From Butyrivibrio sp. YAB3001 (GTDB lineage: Bacteria; Bacillota; Clostridia; Lachnospirales; Lachnospiraceae): a stretch of DNA of 64,000 bases. Position numbers and translations under genes: made by a program. Where the stretch lies: assembly GCF_900112195.1 (NCBI RefSeq), contig NZ_FOKR01000003.1, positions 81,329 to 145,328 on the forward strand, in the 5' to 3' direction. This document shows positions 1 through 9,111 of the stretch, piece by piece (the first letter of the stretch is position 1; every line of letters begins with the position of its first letter). The notes beneath the pieces were generated by a model, which saw only the letters and a program-made list of their open reading frames with translations, was not told where the DNA came from and did no database searches.

Positions 1-465
1 ATCTTCTCATCAGATAAGATTTTGCCCATAAGCTCGCTGTTTCCAAAGATCTGCTTCTGAACATCTTCGTTTCCAAGCATCTTTCCTACAAGCTCTGTAT
101 CTCCCATGATCATTCCGATTACTTTATCATTACCCAGCATCTTTGCCATAATCTGCTTGTTTCCAAAAATCTGTGCCTGTACCTTCTCATCACTGAGCAT
201 TGTGTCAAGAAGATCTGTATTTCCAAGAATTTTAGCCTGAATATCAGGATTTGAGATCATACTGTCGATAAGGTCAGAGTTGCTGAAAATCTTCTTCTGT
301 ATATCAGAATTTGAAAGCATGCTGCTGATAAGCTTATCATTTCCAAGAATCTTAGCCTGCACTGTAGGATCTTCCATCATAGCGCTGATAAAATCAGAAT
401 CACTAAGAATCTTAGCTTTAACTCCATCATTTGATAAAACAGCATTAAGGATATCTGAGCTGTTA
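1..465 (-). repeat. Tandem 20-residue (60 bp) repeats inside the lipoprotein gene
   Basis: On the minus strand the frame shows at least six consecutive units of 20 codons of the form (K/Q)-I-(L/F)-(G/S)-(N/D)-x-x-(L/F/I)-(I/L/M)-x-x-M-(L/I)-x-(N/D)-x-x-(V/I)-Q-x. Each unit has a roughly 10-residue half-period. The array continues past the left edge of the window. Confidence 0.8.
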
Positions 466-2573
466 AGAACATAATTCATAACAAGCTTTTGGCCATCTTC
501 AGTGTCAAGGAATGCTGCTATCTGTTCTTCTGTTATACCGGTATTGCCTTCGCCGCCCTCAGTCTGAGCCACAGTATTCTCACTATTCTGAACATTTTCA
601 CCTTCGCCTGCGGTTTCTTCTGTATTTTCTTCTGTAGCTTCTTTTTCTTCTCCATCGCCGCTTTCTTCTGAATCTTCGCCTTCGGAATCTTCGGCTTTAT
701 CAGATTTATCTGAAGATTCTGACTCTTCGCCATTTTCTTCATCACTGCTACTATTATCATCTTCTGATGTTTCGTTTGCGTTTTCCTCAGATGATTCTTC
801 AGAAGCTTCCTTTGAGCCTTCCACAGCTTCACCTTCGTTATCACCTTCAGAGCCTTGGTTATTATCAGCTTCTTCAAGGTTAGGATTCTCAAGCTCTCCA
901 CCTTCGGCATCTGTTATATTTTCTTCACCATTCTCGGATTTTGTAACAGTCTCAGTCTCTTTTTCTCCAAGATACTGCATTGCATAATTTCTGAGAGCAA
1001 ATGCCTTCTCCTCATCAAGCTTTCCTTCTGAAAGAGTTGTAAGCGCATCTGCAGCTGCTTCATAATCATTGCTCTTTCCAATAAGGAAATTGTAAGCTGC
1101 TTCATATCCTGTCTGCATTGTCTTGAGGTTCTGTATCTGAGCCATGATCTCAGTAGCTCCCTCAAGCTTTTCAGATACTTTTGCAAGTCCTGCATAGAGC
1201 TGAGCTGAACCGTCCTTTAACTTATCTGCTCCTGCCTGAGCCTTAGCAAGATTATCTGCTATCTGCTTTGAGCCATCCTTTGCGCTTGCTGCTCCCTCAG
1301 AAAGCTTTGCAGCGCCATCATTAACTTTTGAAACTCCATCTGTGTATGCTGTAACGCCATCATACAAACTCTTGGAACCATCGTAGAGCTTACTTGCTCC
1401 ATCGTTCAAAGAATTGGTTCCGTTTGCAAGCTGAGTTGTTCCATCATAGAGCTGCGCTGCGCCATCTGCAAGCTGACTTGTTCCATCATGAAGTTTTACT
1501 GTTCCATCCTTTAACTCTTTTGTCCCGTCATAGAGTTTATCTGTTCCGTCATAAAGCTCTTTAGAACCATCACGAAGCTTTGTTGTACCATCCTTTAACT
1601 CTTTTGTTCCATCAACGAGTTTGTCTGAACCATCATTGAGTTCTCCCATATCGTCCTTGATGTCACTAATCTTATCTGAATCGCTAAGAGATGTCAGACC
1701 GAAATCTGCAAGGAGGTCTGAACTTGCCATTGTTACAGTCATTCCAAGTTCAAAATCTGATGTATCTGCTGTGATCTCAAAAGAATTTGAAAGCTTGTTT
1801 TCAAGCTCTCCATCATCTTCAAGCTCATCCCATTTCTCATCTGAAATATCAAGGCTTTCTTTAAGTCCTGGAAGTGCAACACCCATGACAATGTACTTTC
1901 CACCATCGGAAATAATCTTACCATTTGAGATCTCAACATTTGAAAACTTGTCAGAATCAAGCATCATTCCTGATACCATCGCAAATGGAGTGTAAACTTC
2001 TATATCTTTTCCGTCGACATTAACTACCTGTTTGTCCTTATTCTCATACTCAAAACGGATTGTTACTTTTCCGCTCTTTCCTGCAAGTTCAGCAGGTGTG
2101 ATTTCTTTTCCATCAAGTGTATAAGTAATCTTCATATCTACAGGAAGTGCCTTGTCAGTTGTTCCCTGATAATAAATATCAGAACCTTCAGCCTCCCATG
2201 TCAAAGTGCCATCACCATTATCCTTAAAGGTTTCTGTACCTTTTACATTTACGATATTCTTAAGCTGTGTAGCATCTGAAAGTTCAGAAGAAGCTGTTGC
2301 ATTCTTGAGCCATTCACTAACAACTACATCATTAACTGCACCATTTGCATCTGCTGTTACGTATACAGTCTCAACCTTACCTGACTCTCCCTCACTTGTA
2401 TGTGACGCAGCTGTCGCAAGAAGTGTGCTTTCAAGTTTTTCCTCTGCCTGAGACTCGATTGCTGTTTCCTGCACTGTGCTTGATACATTATTTGAGCCGC
2501 ATGCAACTGTCATAACAGCCATCATGCATGCCATAATTACTGATATTGATCTTAAAAGATTCTTCTTAACCAT
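1..2573 (-). CDS. Secreted lipoprotein with L-x-x-G heptad repeats and 20-residue repeats (C-terminus outside window)
   Basis: The gene starts at ATG 2573 and stays open to base 1, giving about 857 residues without the C-terminus. The N-terminus has a short basic-hydrophobic signal ending in V-A-C-G near residue 26, a lipobox that is atypical at -3 (Thr). Residues about 60-300 look globular. Residues about 310-460 carry repeated (K/Q)-L-x-D-G-(T/S) heptads. A very acidic Ser/Glu-rich linker follows (about 545-670), then a 20-residue repeat array. Heptad proteins of this kind (YhgE-associated 'X-X-X-Leu-X-X-Gly' type) commonly sit beside MMPL or YhgE/Pip membrane proteins, as here, with the MMPL gene 116 bp upstream on the same strand. 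The probable role is an extracytoplasmic, wall-spanning partner of that permease; this is inference. Substrate unknown. Confidence 0.85.
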   Translation of the reverse strand, partial: MVKKNLLRSISVIMACMMAVMTVACGSNNVSSTVQETAIESQAEEKLESTLLATAASHTSEGESGKVETVYVTADANGAVNDVVVSEWLKNATASSELSDATQLKNIVNVKGTETFKDNGDGTLTWEAEGSDIYYQGTTDKALPVDMKITYTLDGKEITPAELAGKSGKVTIRFEYENKDKQVVNVDGKDIEVYTPFAMVSGMMLDSDKFSNVEISNGKIISDGGKYIVMGVALPGLKESLDISDEKWDELEDDGELENKLSNSFEITADTSDFELGMTVTMASSDLLADFGLTSLSDSDKISDIKDDMGELNDGSDKLVDGTKELKDGTTKLRDGSKELYDGTDKLYDGTKELKDGTVKLHDGTSQLADGAAQLYDGTTQLANGTNSLNDGASKLYDGSKSLYDGVTAYTDGVSKVNDGAAKLSEGAASAKDGSKQIADNLAKAQAGADKLKDGSAQLYAGLAKVSEKLEGATEIMAQIQNLKTMQTGYEAAYNFLIGKSNDYEAAADALTTLSEGKLDEEKAFALRNYAMQYLGEKETETVTKSENGEENITDAEGGELENPNLEEADNNQGSEGDNEGEAVEGSKEASEESSEENANETSEDDNSSSDEENGEESESSDKSDKAEDSEGEDSEESGDGEEKEATEENTEETAGEGENVQNSENTVAQTEGGEGNTGITEEQIAAFLDTEDGQKLVMNYVLNSSDILNAVLSNDGVKAKILSDSDFISAMMEDPTVQAKILGNDKLISSMLSNSDIQKKIFSNSDLIDSMISNPDIQAKILGNTDLLDTMLSDEKVQAQIFGNKQIMAKMLGNDKVIGMIMGDTELVGKMLGNEDVQKQIFGNSELMGKILSDEK
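1195..1650 (-). repeat. Heptad (L-x-D-G-T) repeat tract inside the lipoprotein gene
   Basis: About twenty 21-bp units encode K-E-L-x-D-G-T / K-L-x-D-G-x type heptads with Leu and Gly fixed. Codons vary between units, so the peptide pattern rather than the DNA repeat appears to be conserved. Such heptads are expected to form long alpha-helical or coiled rods outside the membrane. Confidence 0.75.
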
Positions 2574-2689
2574 AACTCTCCTCTTTTCTCGACAGTATTG
2601 TCATTTTATTTTGCAAATATTTCGTTCACGTACGACCATATCGCGGACCTATTTGCAACTGAATCATTTTTATAATTTCATCTAAGAAG

Positions 2690-4807
2690 TCATGCCACTT
2701 TATGTCTATGAATAAGGTCCCCACCGTGATGATGCGGCTTATCATCATTTACATGCATTCCAAACGTGGTTTTCATGATAAGTCCGTCGAATATCATATA
2801 CATGGCAGGCAGAACCAGGATAACTGTAAACATACTGATGATCGCGCCTCTTGCCATCAGATTACATAGAGAACCAATCATATCAATACTTGATATCATT
2901 CCTACTCCGAATGTTGCTGCGAAGAAACTAAGCGCACTAACTATAACTGACTTCATGCTTGTTGTAAGAGCGATCAATGTAGCCTCTTTCTTATCATGTC
3001 CTGCATTTCTCTCATTCAGATATCTTGTTGTCATCAGGATTGCATAATCAACTGTAGCTCCGAGCTGTATTGTTCCGATAACAACTGATGAAATGAACGG
3101 AATTGTTGTCTTTGTATAGAATGGAAGACCCATATTTACAAAGATTGCAAATTCAATTACTGCAACCAGGATAAATGGCAGTGATGCGGACTTTAGAACA
3201 AATGCAATGATAAGGAAAACAAGTCCGATAGATACTGTATTTACTACCTGGAAATCATGATTTGTAATGCTTATCAGATCCTTTGTACAAGGTGCTTCAC
3301 CTACTACCATAGCTTTTGGATCATAGCTCTTTACTATGCTGTCGATTGATGAAATCTGAGCATTTATCTCATCGGAAGCTATCTTATAATCAGTTGTCAA
3401 AAGAACCATCTTCCATTCATCACTCTCAAGCTTTGACATAACATCCTCAGGAATGAATTCCTTGGGAAATGCAGGTCCGAACACTGAATCTGTGCCGAGT
3501 ACTGAAATAATTCCATCAGTGTTCTTAAGTTTTTTTATCATCTGAGTCATTGATGCTGAATCCAGGTTCTTATCTACAAGAAGCATGTATGCTGAATTCA
3601 TATCGAATTTCTCATCAACCTTGTCTGCGCCCTGAACACTTTCAAGACTCTTAGGAAGTGTCTGAGTAAGATCGTAATATACGCTTGTGTGGTTATTTCC
3701 ATAAATAGCCGGCATCAAAAGAGCCAGGAAAACAATAAAGAATACCGGATAAAACTTTGCAACCAGCTTTGGGGTCTTAACAAACTCTTTCATTAAAGGT
3801 TTATGCTTTGTTTTTTCAATGAGCTTGTCAAAAACAAGGATCATGCTTGGAAGAATTGTTACACAACCAATAACTCCGAACACAACGCCCTTAGCCATTA
3901 CCACACCAAGGTCAAGACCAAGTGTAAAGCTCATAAAGCAAAGTGCAACGAAACCGGCTACGGTAGTAATTGAACTTCCGATGACTGATGTAAAGGTTGC
4001 AGAGATTGCATTTGCCATTGCATCTTTTTTGTCATCATTATGCTCAAGCTCTTCCTGGTAGCTGTGCCATAAGAAGATTGAGTAATCAAGTGTAACTCCC
4101 AGCTGAAGTACTGCACTAAGTGACTGGGTTATAAAGGAAATCTCTCCCTTAAATACGTTTGTTCCCATATTGTAGATGATTGCCATTCCTATACTAAGCA
4201 GGAAGAACAAAGGTATAAGGTATGAATCCATTGTCAGTGAAAGAACTATCACTGCAAGAAGTACAGCAATTCCTACATATATAGGTGTTTCTCTCTCTGC
4301 CATGTTCTTGGTATCAGTAACGATTGCGCTCATGCCGCTCATGAAGCACTGTTTATTGGAAATCTTTCTGATATCTTCAATTGCCTGCATTGTGCCGTCT
4401 GAAGATGTTCCTTCATCAAATATGACAAACATCATTGTGGCATCGTCTGCGTTAAATGCCTTGTACACATCATCGGGAATCATCTCCATTGGAATGGAAA
4501 GATCCATAAGTGAGTCATACCAGAGAACGTCTGAAACATGGTCAACCTTCTCAATGTTAGCCTTTAAAGTTGCCACATCTTTCTCCTCCATGCCTTCTAC
4601 AACATAAAGAACAAAAGATCCTGTTCCAAACTGATCAAGAAGAATGTCCTGACCTTTCATTGTTTCAATATCCTTGGGCAGATATGTCAGGATATCGTAA
4701 TTAACTCTGGTGTTAAAATATCCAATTGCTGCAGGAATAAGAAGTGCTATAGCTGCAATCAGGATGACATATCTAAGCTTTACAATTAAATGTGAAAGCT
4801 TGTTCAT
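2690..4807 (-). CDS. MMPL/RND-family membrane transporter
   Basis: A 705-residue polytopic membrane protein with the MMPL layout: one N-terminal transmembrane helix, a roughly 140-residue extracytoplasmic loop, five or six helices, then a second copy of the same arrangement. The start is placed at ATG 4807, preceded by GGAAGAGGAGGAA; an upstream start at 4834 would translate this ribosome site. MMPL proteins move lipids, siderophores or drugs using the proton gradient. The C-terminus is His-rich (HHHGG..HRH), unusual for the family. It is presumably co-transcribed with the downstream heptad lipoprotein and controlled by the divergent TetR regulator through operators in the shared promoter. 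Transport substrate not deducible. Confidence 0.9.
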   Translation of the reverse strand: MNKLSHLIVKLRYVILIAAIALLIPAAIGYFNTRVNYDILTYLPKDIETMKGQDILLDQFGTGSFVLYVVEGMEEKDVATLKANIEKVDHVSDVLWYDSLMDLSIPMEMIPDDVYKAFNADDATMMFVIFDEGTSSDGTMQAIEDIRKISNKQCFMSGMSAIVTDTKNMAERETPIYVGIAVLLAVIVLSLTMDSYLIPLFFLLSIGMAIIYNMGTNVFKGEISFITQSLSAVLQLGVTLDYSIFLWHSYQEELEHNDDKKDAMANAISATFTSVIGSSITTVAGFVALCFMSFTLGLDLGVVMAKGVVFGVIGCVTILPSMILVFDKLIEKTKHKPLMKEFVKTPKLVAKFYPVFFIVFLALLMPAIYGNNHTSVYYDLTQTLPKSLESVQGADKVDEKFDMNSAYMLLVDKNLDSASMTQMIKKLKNTDGIISVLGTDSVFGPAFPKEFIPEDVMSKLESDEWKMVLLTTDYKIASDEINAQISSIDSIVKSYDPKAMVVGEAPCTKDLISITNHDFQVVNTVSIGLVFLIIAFVLKSASLPFILVAVIEFAIFVNMGLPFYTKTTIPFISSVVIGTIQLGATVDYAILMTTRYLNERNAGHDKKEATLIALTTSMKSVIVSALSFFAATFGVGMISSIDMIGSLCNLMARGAIISMFTVILVLPAMYMIFDGLIMKTTFGMHVNDDKPHHHGGDLIHRHKVA

Positions 4808-4927
4808 AACTTCCTCCTCTTCCTTCAAACGCATTTCATATTTTAATTTAGCGCTTGAAAACGTTTAATCCAACAGTTCTAACTGATAACTTTTTTCAGA
4901 GTGTCATTCTATTTCTGAAAATAATTA

Positions 4928-4983
4928 TTGACCGTTGGTCATTTTCTATAGTATGGTATAACATATAAATGACCAACGGTCAA
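4928..4983. promoter_or_regulatory. Divergent promoters with two palindromic TetR operators
   Basis: Two 13-bp palindromes, TGACCGTTGGTCA (4929-4941) and TGACCAACGGTCA (4970-4982), are exact reverse complements with centres 41 bp apart. Each overlaps an outward-reading TTGACC -35 element: the plus-strand one at 4928-4933 pairs with TATGGT at 4952-4957, and the minus-strand one at 4978-4983 pairs with TATACC at 4955-4960. A repressor on either site would block both promoters, typical of an autoregulated TetR gene divergent from its efflux target. Confidence 0.85.
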
Positions 4984-5108
4984 TAATTTTAATTTATATT
5001 TTTTCTCAGTTCCTTTTTTGTTAGTAATGAATAGGGTTTTACTATTCAATAAAAAAGGGCGACATGGTAATATAGGTAATTAGAAAGAGGTAAGAATTAA
5101 AAAAGAAA

Positions 5109-5726
5109 ATGGGAAAAGTAGATCATAATAAGAAATTAAAGATGGAAAATCTTCTCAACACTTCCTTTGAGTTGTTCACTTCTCAGGGAATCAACAAGAC
5201 TTCCATATCAGATATCGTTAATAAGGCAGGAGTTGCCAAGGGAACTTTCTATTTATATTTTAAAGACAAATATGATATAAAGAACCGTCTAATCTCGCAC
5301 AAGTCCAGTCAGCTTTTCATGCAGGCTTACAATGAACTTCAGGAGGCCAATATTTCCGGTTTTGAAGAAAGACTGATTTTTATAATGGATCATGTTCTTG
5401 ACGAACTTGAAGCCAATAAAGGCCTGTTGGCTTTTATCCACAAAGATTTAAGCTGGGCTGTATTTAAAAAAGCCCTCACCACTCCTATGAGTAGTGAGGA
5501 CGTAGATTTTGGTGAAATATATCGTAAAATGATCGAAGAATCCGAATTCGAATTTAGTGACCCTGAGGTCATGCTTTTTATGATAATCGAGCTTGTTGGC
5601 GCAACAGGCTACAGTTCAATCATGTATGGCGATCCCATTTCCCTGGAAGAGTTAAAGCCTCATCTTGAAAAGAGTGTTCGCAGTATTATCAGTCAGCATG
5701 TAACAGGCCCCAAGAAAAAGGCTTAA
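5109..5726 (+). CDS. TetR/AcrR-family transcriptional repressor
   Basis: 205 residues, a normal TetR length. Residues about 10-55 form the TetR helix-turn-helix (..TSISDIVNKAGVAKGTFYLYF..), followed by an all-helical ligand-binding part with no recognisable ligand signature. It is divergent from the MMPL permease, and the intergenic region holds a matched pair of palindromes, so it very likely represses itself and the permease/lipoprotein genes. The ribosome site is weak: AGAGG lies about 18 bases before the ATG. The gene ends one base before the end of the convergent cyclase gene, leaving no terminator between them. Confidence 0.92.
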   Translation: MGKVDHNKKLKMENLLNTSFELFTSQGINKTSISDIVNKAGVAKGTFYLYFKDKYDIKNRLISHKSSQLFMQAYNELQEANISGFEERLIFIMDHVLDELEANKGLLAFIHKDLSWAVFKKALTTPMSSEDVDFGEIYRKMIEESEFEFSDPEVMLFMIIELVGATGYSSIMYGDPISLEELKPHLEKSVRSIISQHVTGPKKKA

Positions 5727-5727
5727 A

Positions 5728-7563
5728 TCAGCTAAGATTTTCAACTTTAAGAACTTCAAAGCCTTCGGCCTTTCCTTTAAGTTTGATTGTTCCGCCAAGG
5801 GAGGTTACTTTTATTCTGTCCTTAAGCGCGTCAGCAACTACGCGGCTTATATAAACTGTGCCTCCCGGAGCGTTGGCTTCAAGTCTTGCTGCAGTGTTTA
5901 CGGTATCACCTATCGCTGTATAATCCATATGTCTTTCAGCGCCCATATTTCCTACAACTGCAGGTCCATAGTTTACTCCAACGCCAACTCTTAGTTCTTC
6001 TCCGATTTCTTCTTTTAACTCGTCAGAAACTCTTTTTGCCCCTTCAATAATGTCCATTGCCGTCCTGACTGCATTATAAATTGCATCATCCTGCGGAAGC
6101 GGAGCTCCCCAGAACGCCATCATAGCATCACCTACAAATTTATCCAGAGTTCCATGATTTTTTTCAACACAGCCACTTGCCATAGTCAGATACTTATTAA
6201 GGATAAAGACAACCTTCTCAGGTGTCAGTCTCTCTGACATAGTCGTAAAGCCTCTGACATCAACGAAAAGAACCGCAATATCGCAGGTTTTCCCGCCAAG
6301 TCCGATATTTTCCATGCCCTCTTTCATGATTTCCTTAACTATTTCCGGAGCAACATATCTCTCGAAGGTCTTTGTGACTTTTCTTTTCTCAAGGGCCGCT
6401 CTTACATAATGTACAATAAGTGATGCCACATACATCAGGATAACTCCAAGGGGCATCCAGATAATATGCACTATAAAGCCCTTAAAATAAAGAATGTACG
6501 ACACACCAAATGATATTATCAATAAGAAAGCAAGAAAACCTGTAGCAAGTTTCACCGGAACCATAAGGAAAACTGTTATGGACACAAGCACCGCGATAAA
6601 CATAAGACAAGCCTGCAAAATATCCGGCATTTCCTTCTTATAATCTCCGCGAATAAGCGCCTCAATAACATTTGCCTGATATTCAACGCCATACATTTTC
6701 TGGGCTCTGGCTATCGGTGTAAAGTATTCATCCTGAAGTCCTGCTGCATACGGTCCTATTAGCACTATCTTGTCAGCGTAATAGTCGGATGGCACCTCGC
6801 CGTTTATAAGCTTATATAGATTCATGCCGTCATCATAAGTTCCGGGCTCCGAGGAATAAGAAAGATAAAAATGTCCTCTTTCATCAACTTCAGGATCTGT
6901 TAATACCATCCCATTTTTCTCACAGTACAATCTTGCTGCTTCGTGAGCCATGGAATAAATTCTTCTACTATTACCTGAGCTATCCTCGTAATCAAAATAT
7001 AAAAGCGAGTGACGAAGTATACCATCCATGTCATACATGGCGTTGATATGTCCCTGAGTAGTTACAAGAGCCAGTTCTTTATACGGTTCTTCATAGTTAA
7101 AGACCATGTGCCCATGCATCTGGAACTTGCCATTTTCATCCTCGATAAATCCCGAGCCAAATACTCCTGCAGATGCTACTATGACATTTCCAAGATTACT
7201 TGCCGCTTTTGCCAGATGCTCATCTGCTTCACTTTCCGTATCTCCTATATAAAGCGCATCAATTGCAACAACAGCAGGTTTATTATCGGGAGCAGATGAA
7301 AGAACTTCCAGGGCTTTTGCCATTACATGCCTGTCCCAGGTATTGTATGCACCCAGTTTTTCAATAGTTTCATCATCTATCCCGATAATCACCACTTCAG
7401 AGGACACTGCCTGCGGCTTTTGGAAAAAAGCATCCTGCAGCCATTTGTCAGCTCTGTTAACCACCTTGAAATATACAGCAATGGTATACAAAACAGTCAG
7501 TATAAAGAAAAGAATGGCAAAATTACGGTATTTTGGTCGTTTAAAATAACTTCTTATCTTCAT
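5728..7563 (-). CDS. CHASE2-domain adenylate cyclase
   Basis: 611 residues. A transmembrane helix (about 16-33) leads into an extracytoplasmic CHASE2 sensor (about 40-330), then about three transmembrane helices (330-400) and a class III nucleotide cyclase domain (about 420-595). Metal-binding Asp residues lie in FVDVRGF and in FVGDAM. The K in LDKFVGDAM and D in AIGDTVNTAARLE fit ATP rather than GTP, so cAMP is the expected product. It starts 3 bp after the stop of the FecR-like gene, so they are one operon, a common arrangement for CHASE2 cyclases. The signal sensed is unknown. Confidence 0.92.
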   Translation of the reverse strand: MKIRSYFKRPKYRNFAILFFILTVLYTIAVYFKVVNRADKWLQDAFFQKPQAVSSEVVIIGIDDETIEKLGAYNTWDRHVMAKALEVLSSAPDNKPAVVAIDALYIGDTESEADEHLAKAASNLGNVIVASAGVFGSGFIEDENGKFQMHGHMVFNYEEPYKELALVTTQGHINAMYDMDGILRHSLLYFDYEDSSGNSRRIYSMAHEAARLYCEKNGMVLTDPEVDERGHFYLSYSSEPGTYDDGMNLYKLINGEVPSDYYADKIVLIGPYAAGLQDEYFTPIARAQKMYGVEYQANVIEALIRGDYKKEMPDILQACLMFIAVLVSITVFLMVPVKLATGFLAFLLIISFGVSYILYFKGFIVHIIWMPLGVILMYVASLIVHYVRAALEKRKVTKTFERYVAPEIVKEIMKEGMENIGLGGKTCDIAVLFVDVRGFTTMSERLTPEKVVFILNKYLTMASGCVEKNHGTLDKFVGDAMMAFWGAPLPQDDAIYNAVRTAMDIIEGAKRVSDELKEEIGEELRVGVGVNYGPAVVGNMGAERHMDYTAIGDTVNTAARLEANAPGGTVYISRVVADALKDRIKVTSLGGTIKLKGKAEGFEVLKVENLS

Positions 7564-7566
7564 ATT

Positions 7567-9075
7567 TTATGGTTCCTGATTTGCGTTAGGGTCATCCGGG
7601 TTATCCTGCCAATCGTCTGGATTATCCTGCCAGTCGTCTGGGTTATCCTGCCAGTCATCAGGATTGTCCTGCCAATCATCAGGGTTATCATTCCATGGCT
7701 CATCCTTATGAGGATTTTCATCAACAGGTTCTACAGCATCCTGATTCTGCTGCGGCTGCTCATCGCTTACGTTTTCTGCTTCACTAGCCATCTGAGCCTG
7801 CCTTGCAGCTGCTTCTGCCTCGGCTGCCTCTCTGGCTGCCGCTTCTGCCTGTTGCTGTTCACTAGCCCTTAATGCTTCCTGGAATGCTTCCCACTCCTCA
7901 AGTTCTCTCTTCTTTCTCTCTTCTTCGGTCTCCTGAGATGCAGCTTCACTTGCAGCATTTACGCTATCCCCTGTAACTTCCTGGGTAGCAGGTGCTGTCT
8001 GGGCTGTATTACCAGTCGGAATATTCACATCATTTTGTGTTCCTTCATTAGATCCGCTATTTGCTTTTCCTGTTCCCTTTTCATCCGTCTTCTTAGAACT
8101 ATCACCAGCAGTATTATCTTTCTTCTCAGAAGTTTCTGCCTCTTCAGCCTCAGCTTCTGCATCTGTCTCCTCTACTGCGCTTTCATCTTCAGGCTTTACG
8201 TCCTCTGCTTCCGGTTCAGCTTCCTCGTTTTGCTCGTCAGCAGTTTCTTCAGCCCCGGCAACCTCTTCATTCTCAGCTGCTTCGTTTTCATCCGTTATGA
8301 ATTCTCCAGGATCCGTAGCTGTCATAGTTTCAGGAATTTCTTCGATTCCCATGATCTTTTCTGCTGACCATCCTGTGTTTGCACAAACCTTTTCCATAAG
8401 AGTTTCATTTTCAATCAGTCTGTCCTTGATTGCCTGCTGAAGATCATCTTCTGTCACGTTTTCAAGTTCAAACATTATACTATCGACAGTTCTGTCGTTA
8501 TAGAGATAAACTCTAAGTCTCTGACCTGCCTCAACATATATCTCTTTGACCTCACCTGTAACCGGATTTGTCCCTATAACAAATACCTTACCATCGGTAA
8601 TATAAAGAGTTTCATAACCATCTTCATCACAACTTACGTAACCGGATGTTCCTCTTATTCCAACTACCATTGTGGAAGTTTTGATATCAAATGTCTCGTC
8701 AGCCTCAAGCTTTTTGGTTACCTCAAAGAAAAGACTTCCATCTGTAAGCTTTATATTTAGCTTCTTTCCCTTTTGGTCAAACTGTGCACGGCTGCTGTCA
8801 TTTATCGTGACAATCTTGGTATCATCAAGAGCAATTGCTGCAAGGCTCTCAGTATCAGTATTTAATACGTTTCCATTGGCAAGTCTTAAGTTGGTCTTGA
8901 TCGTTTTTTCTTTTTCCTTCTCAAAGAGCTTAACAACTCCCTGAGTTTTCAAGAGTCTCATAGTAGTAGCTGAAAGTCTGTTGCTAAAGAAAAAGAGAAA
9001 AACTGCTGCCACTCCTGCTAGCACAGCCGCTGCAATTATCGCTATCTTCTTAGCTCCTAATTTTCCGTTTTTCAT
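7567..9075 (-). CDS. FecR-like extracytoplasmic protein with acidic tail and DNPDDWQ repeats
   Basis: 502 residues. One N-terminal transmembrane anchor (about 9-30) is followed by a FecR domain (about 45-170) with the characteristic VVGIRGTSGYV segment. Then come a roughly 200-residue Glu/Ala/Asp-rich linker, a short coiled coil rich in Arg/Glu/Ala, and a C-terminal array of five Asp-Asn-Pro-Asp-Asp units, four followed by Trp-Gln. AAAGGAG lies 5 bases before ATG 9075. FecR domains transmit extracytoplasmic signals; here the likely partner is the CHASE2 cyclase encoded immediately downstream. No sigma factor is nearby, so this is not a classic FecIR system. Confidence 0.85.
   Translation of the reverse strand: MKNGKLGAKKIAIIAAAVLAGVAAVFLFFFSNRLSATTMRLLKTQGVVKLFEKEKEKTIKTNLRLANGNVLNTDTESLAAIALDDTKIVTINDSSRAQFDQKGKKLNIKLTDGSLFFEVTKKLEADETFDIKTSTMVVGIRGTSGYVSCDEDGYETLYITDGKVFVIGTNPVTGEVKEIYVEAGQRLRVYLYNDRTVDSIMFELENVTEDDLQQAIKDRLIENETLMEKVCANTGWSAEKIMGIEEIPETMTATDPGEFITDENEAAENEEVAGAEETADEQNEEAEPEAEDVKPEDESAVEETDAEAEAEEAETSEKKDNTAGDSSKKTDEKGTGKANSGSNEGTQNDVNIPTGNTAQTAPATQEVTGDSVNAASEAASQETEEERKKRELEEWEAFQEALRASEQQQAEAAAREAAEAEAAARQAQMASEAENVSDEQPQQNQDAVEPVDENPHKDEPWNDNPDDWQDNPDDWQDNPDDWQDNPDDWQDNPDDPNANQEP
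7588..7692 (-). repeat. 21-bp repeats encoding DNPDDWQ units
   Basis: Four full 21-bp copies plus partial ones encode Asp-Asn-Pro-Asp-Asp-Trp-Gln. The copies differ at synonymous positions (for example ggattatcc, gggttatcc, ggattgtcc), so the peptide is retained while the DNA drifts. This suggests selection on the acidic, Trp-bearing tail. Confidence 0.8.
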
Positions 9076-9111
9076 AGGCGCTCCTTTCCGGATAGTGGTA
9101 TTTACTGATCC

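Noticed and set aside
7327-7872. Plus-strand 181-codon frame across the cyclase/FecR junction
   Set aside because: Low-complexity Ile/Val/Leu string produced by the complement of the DNPDDWQ repeats; both real genes on the other strand are well supported.
7567-9075. Classic FecI-FecR sigma-factor pair
   Set aside because: There is no ECF sigma gene nearby and no TonB-type receptor; the FecR-like domain is paired with a CHASE2 cyclase instead.
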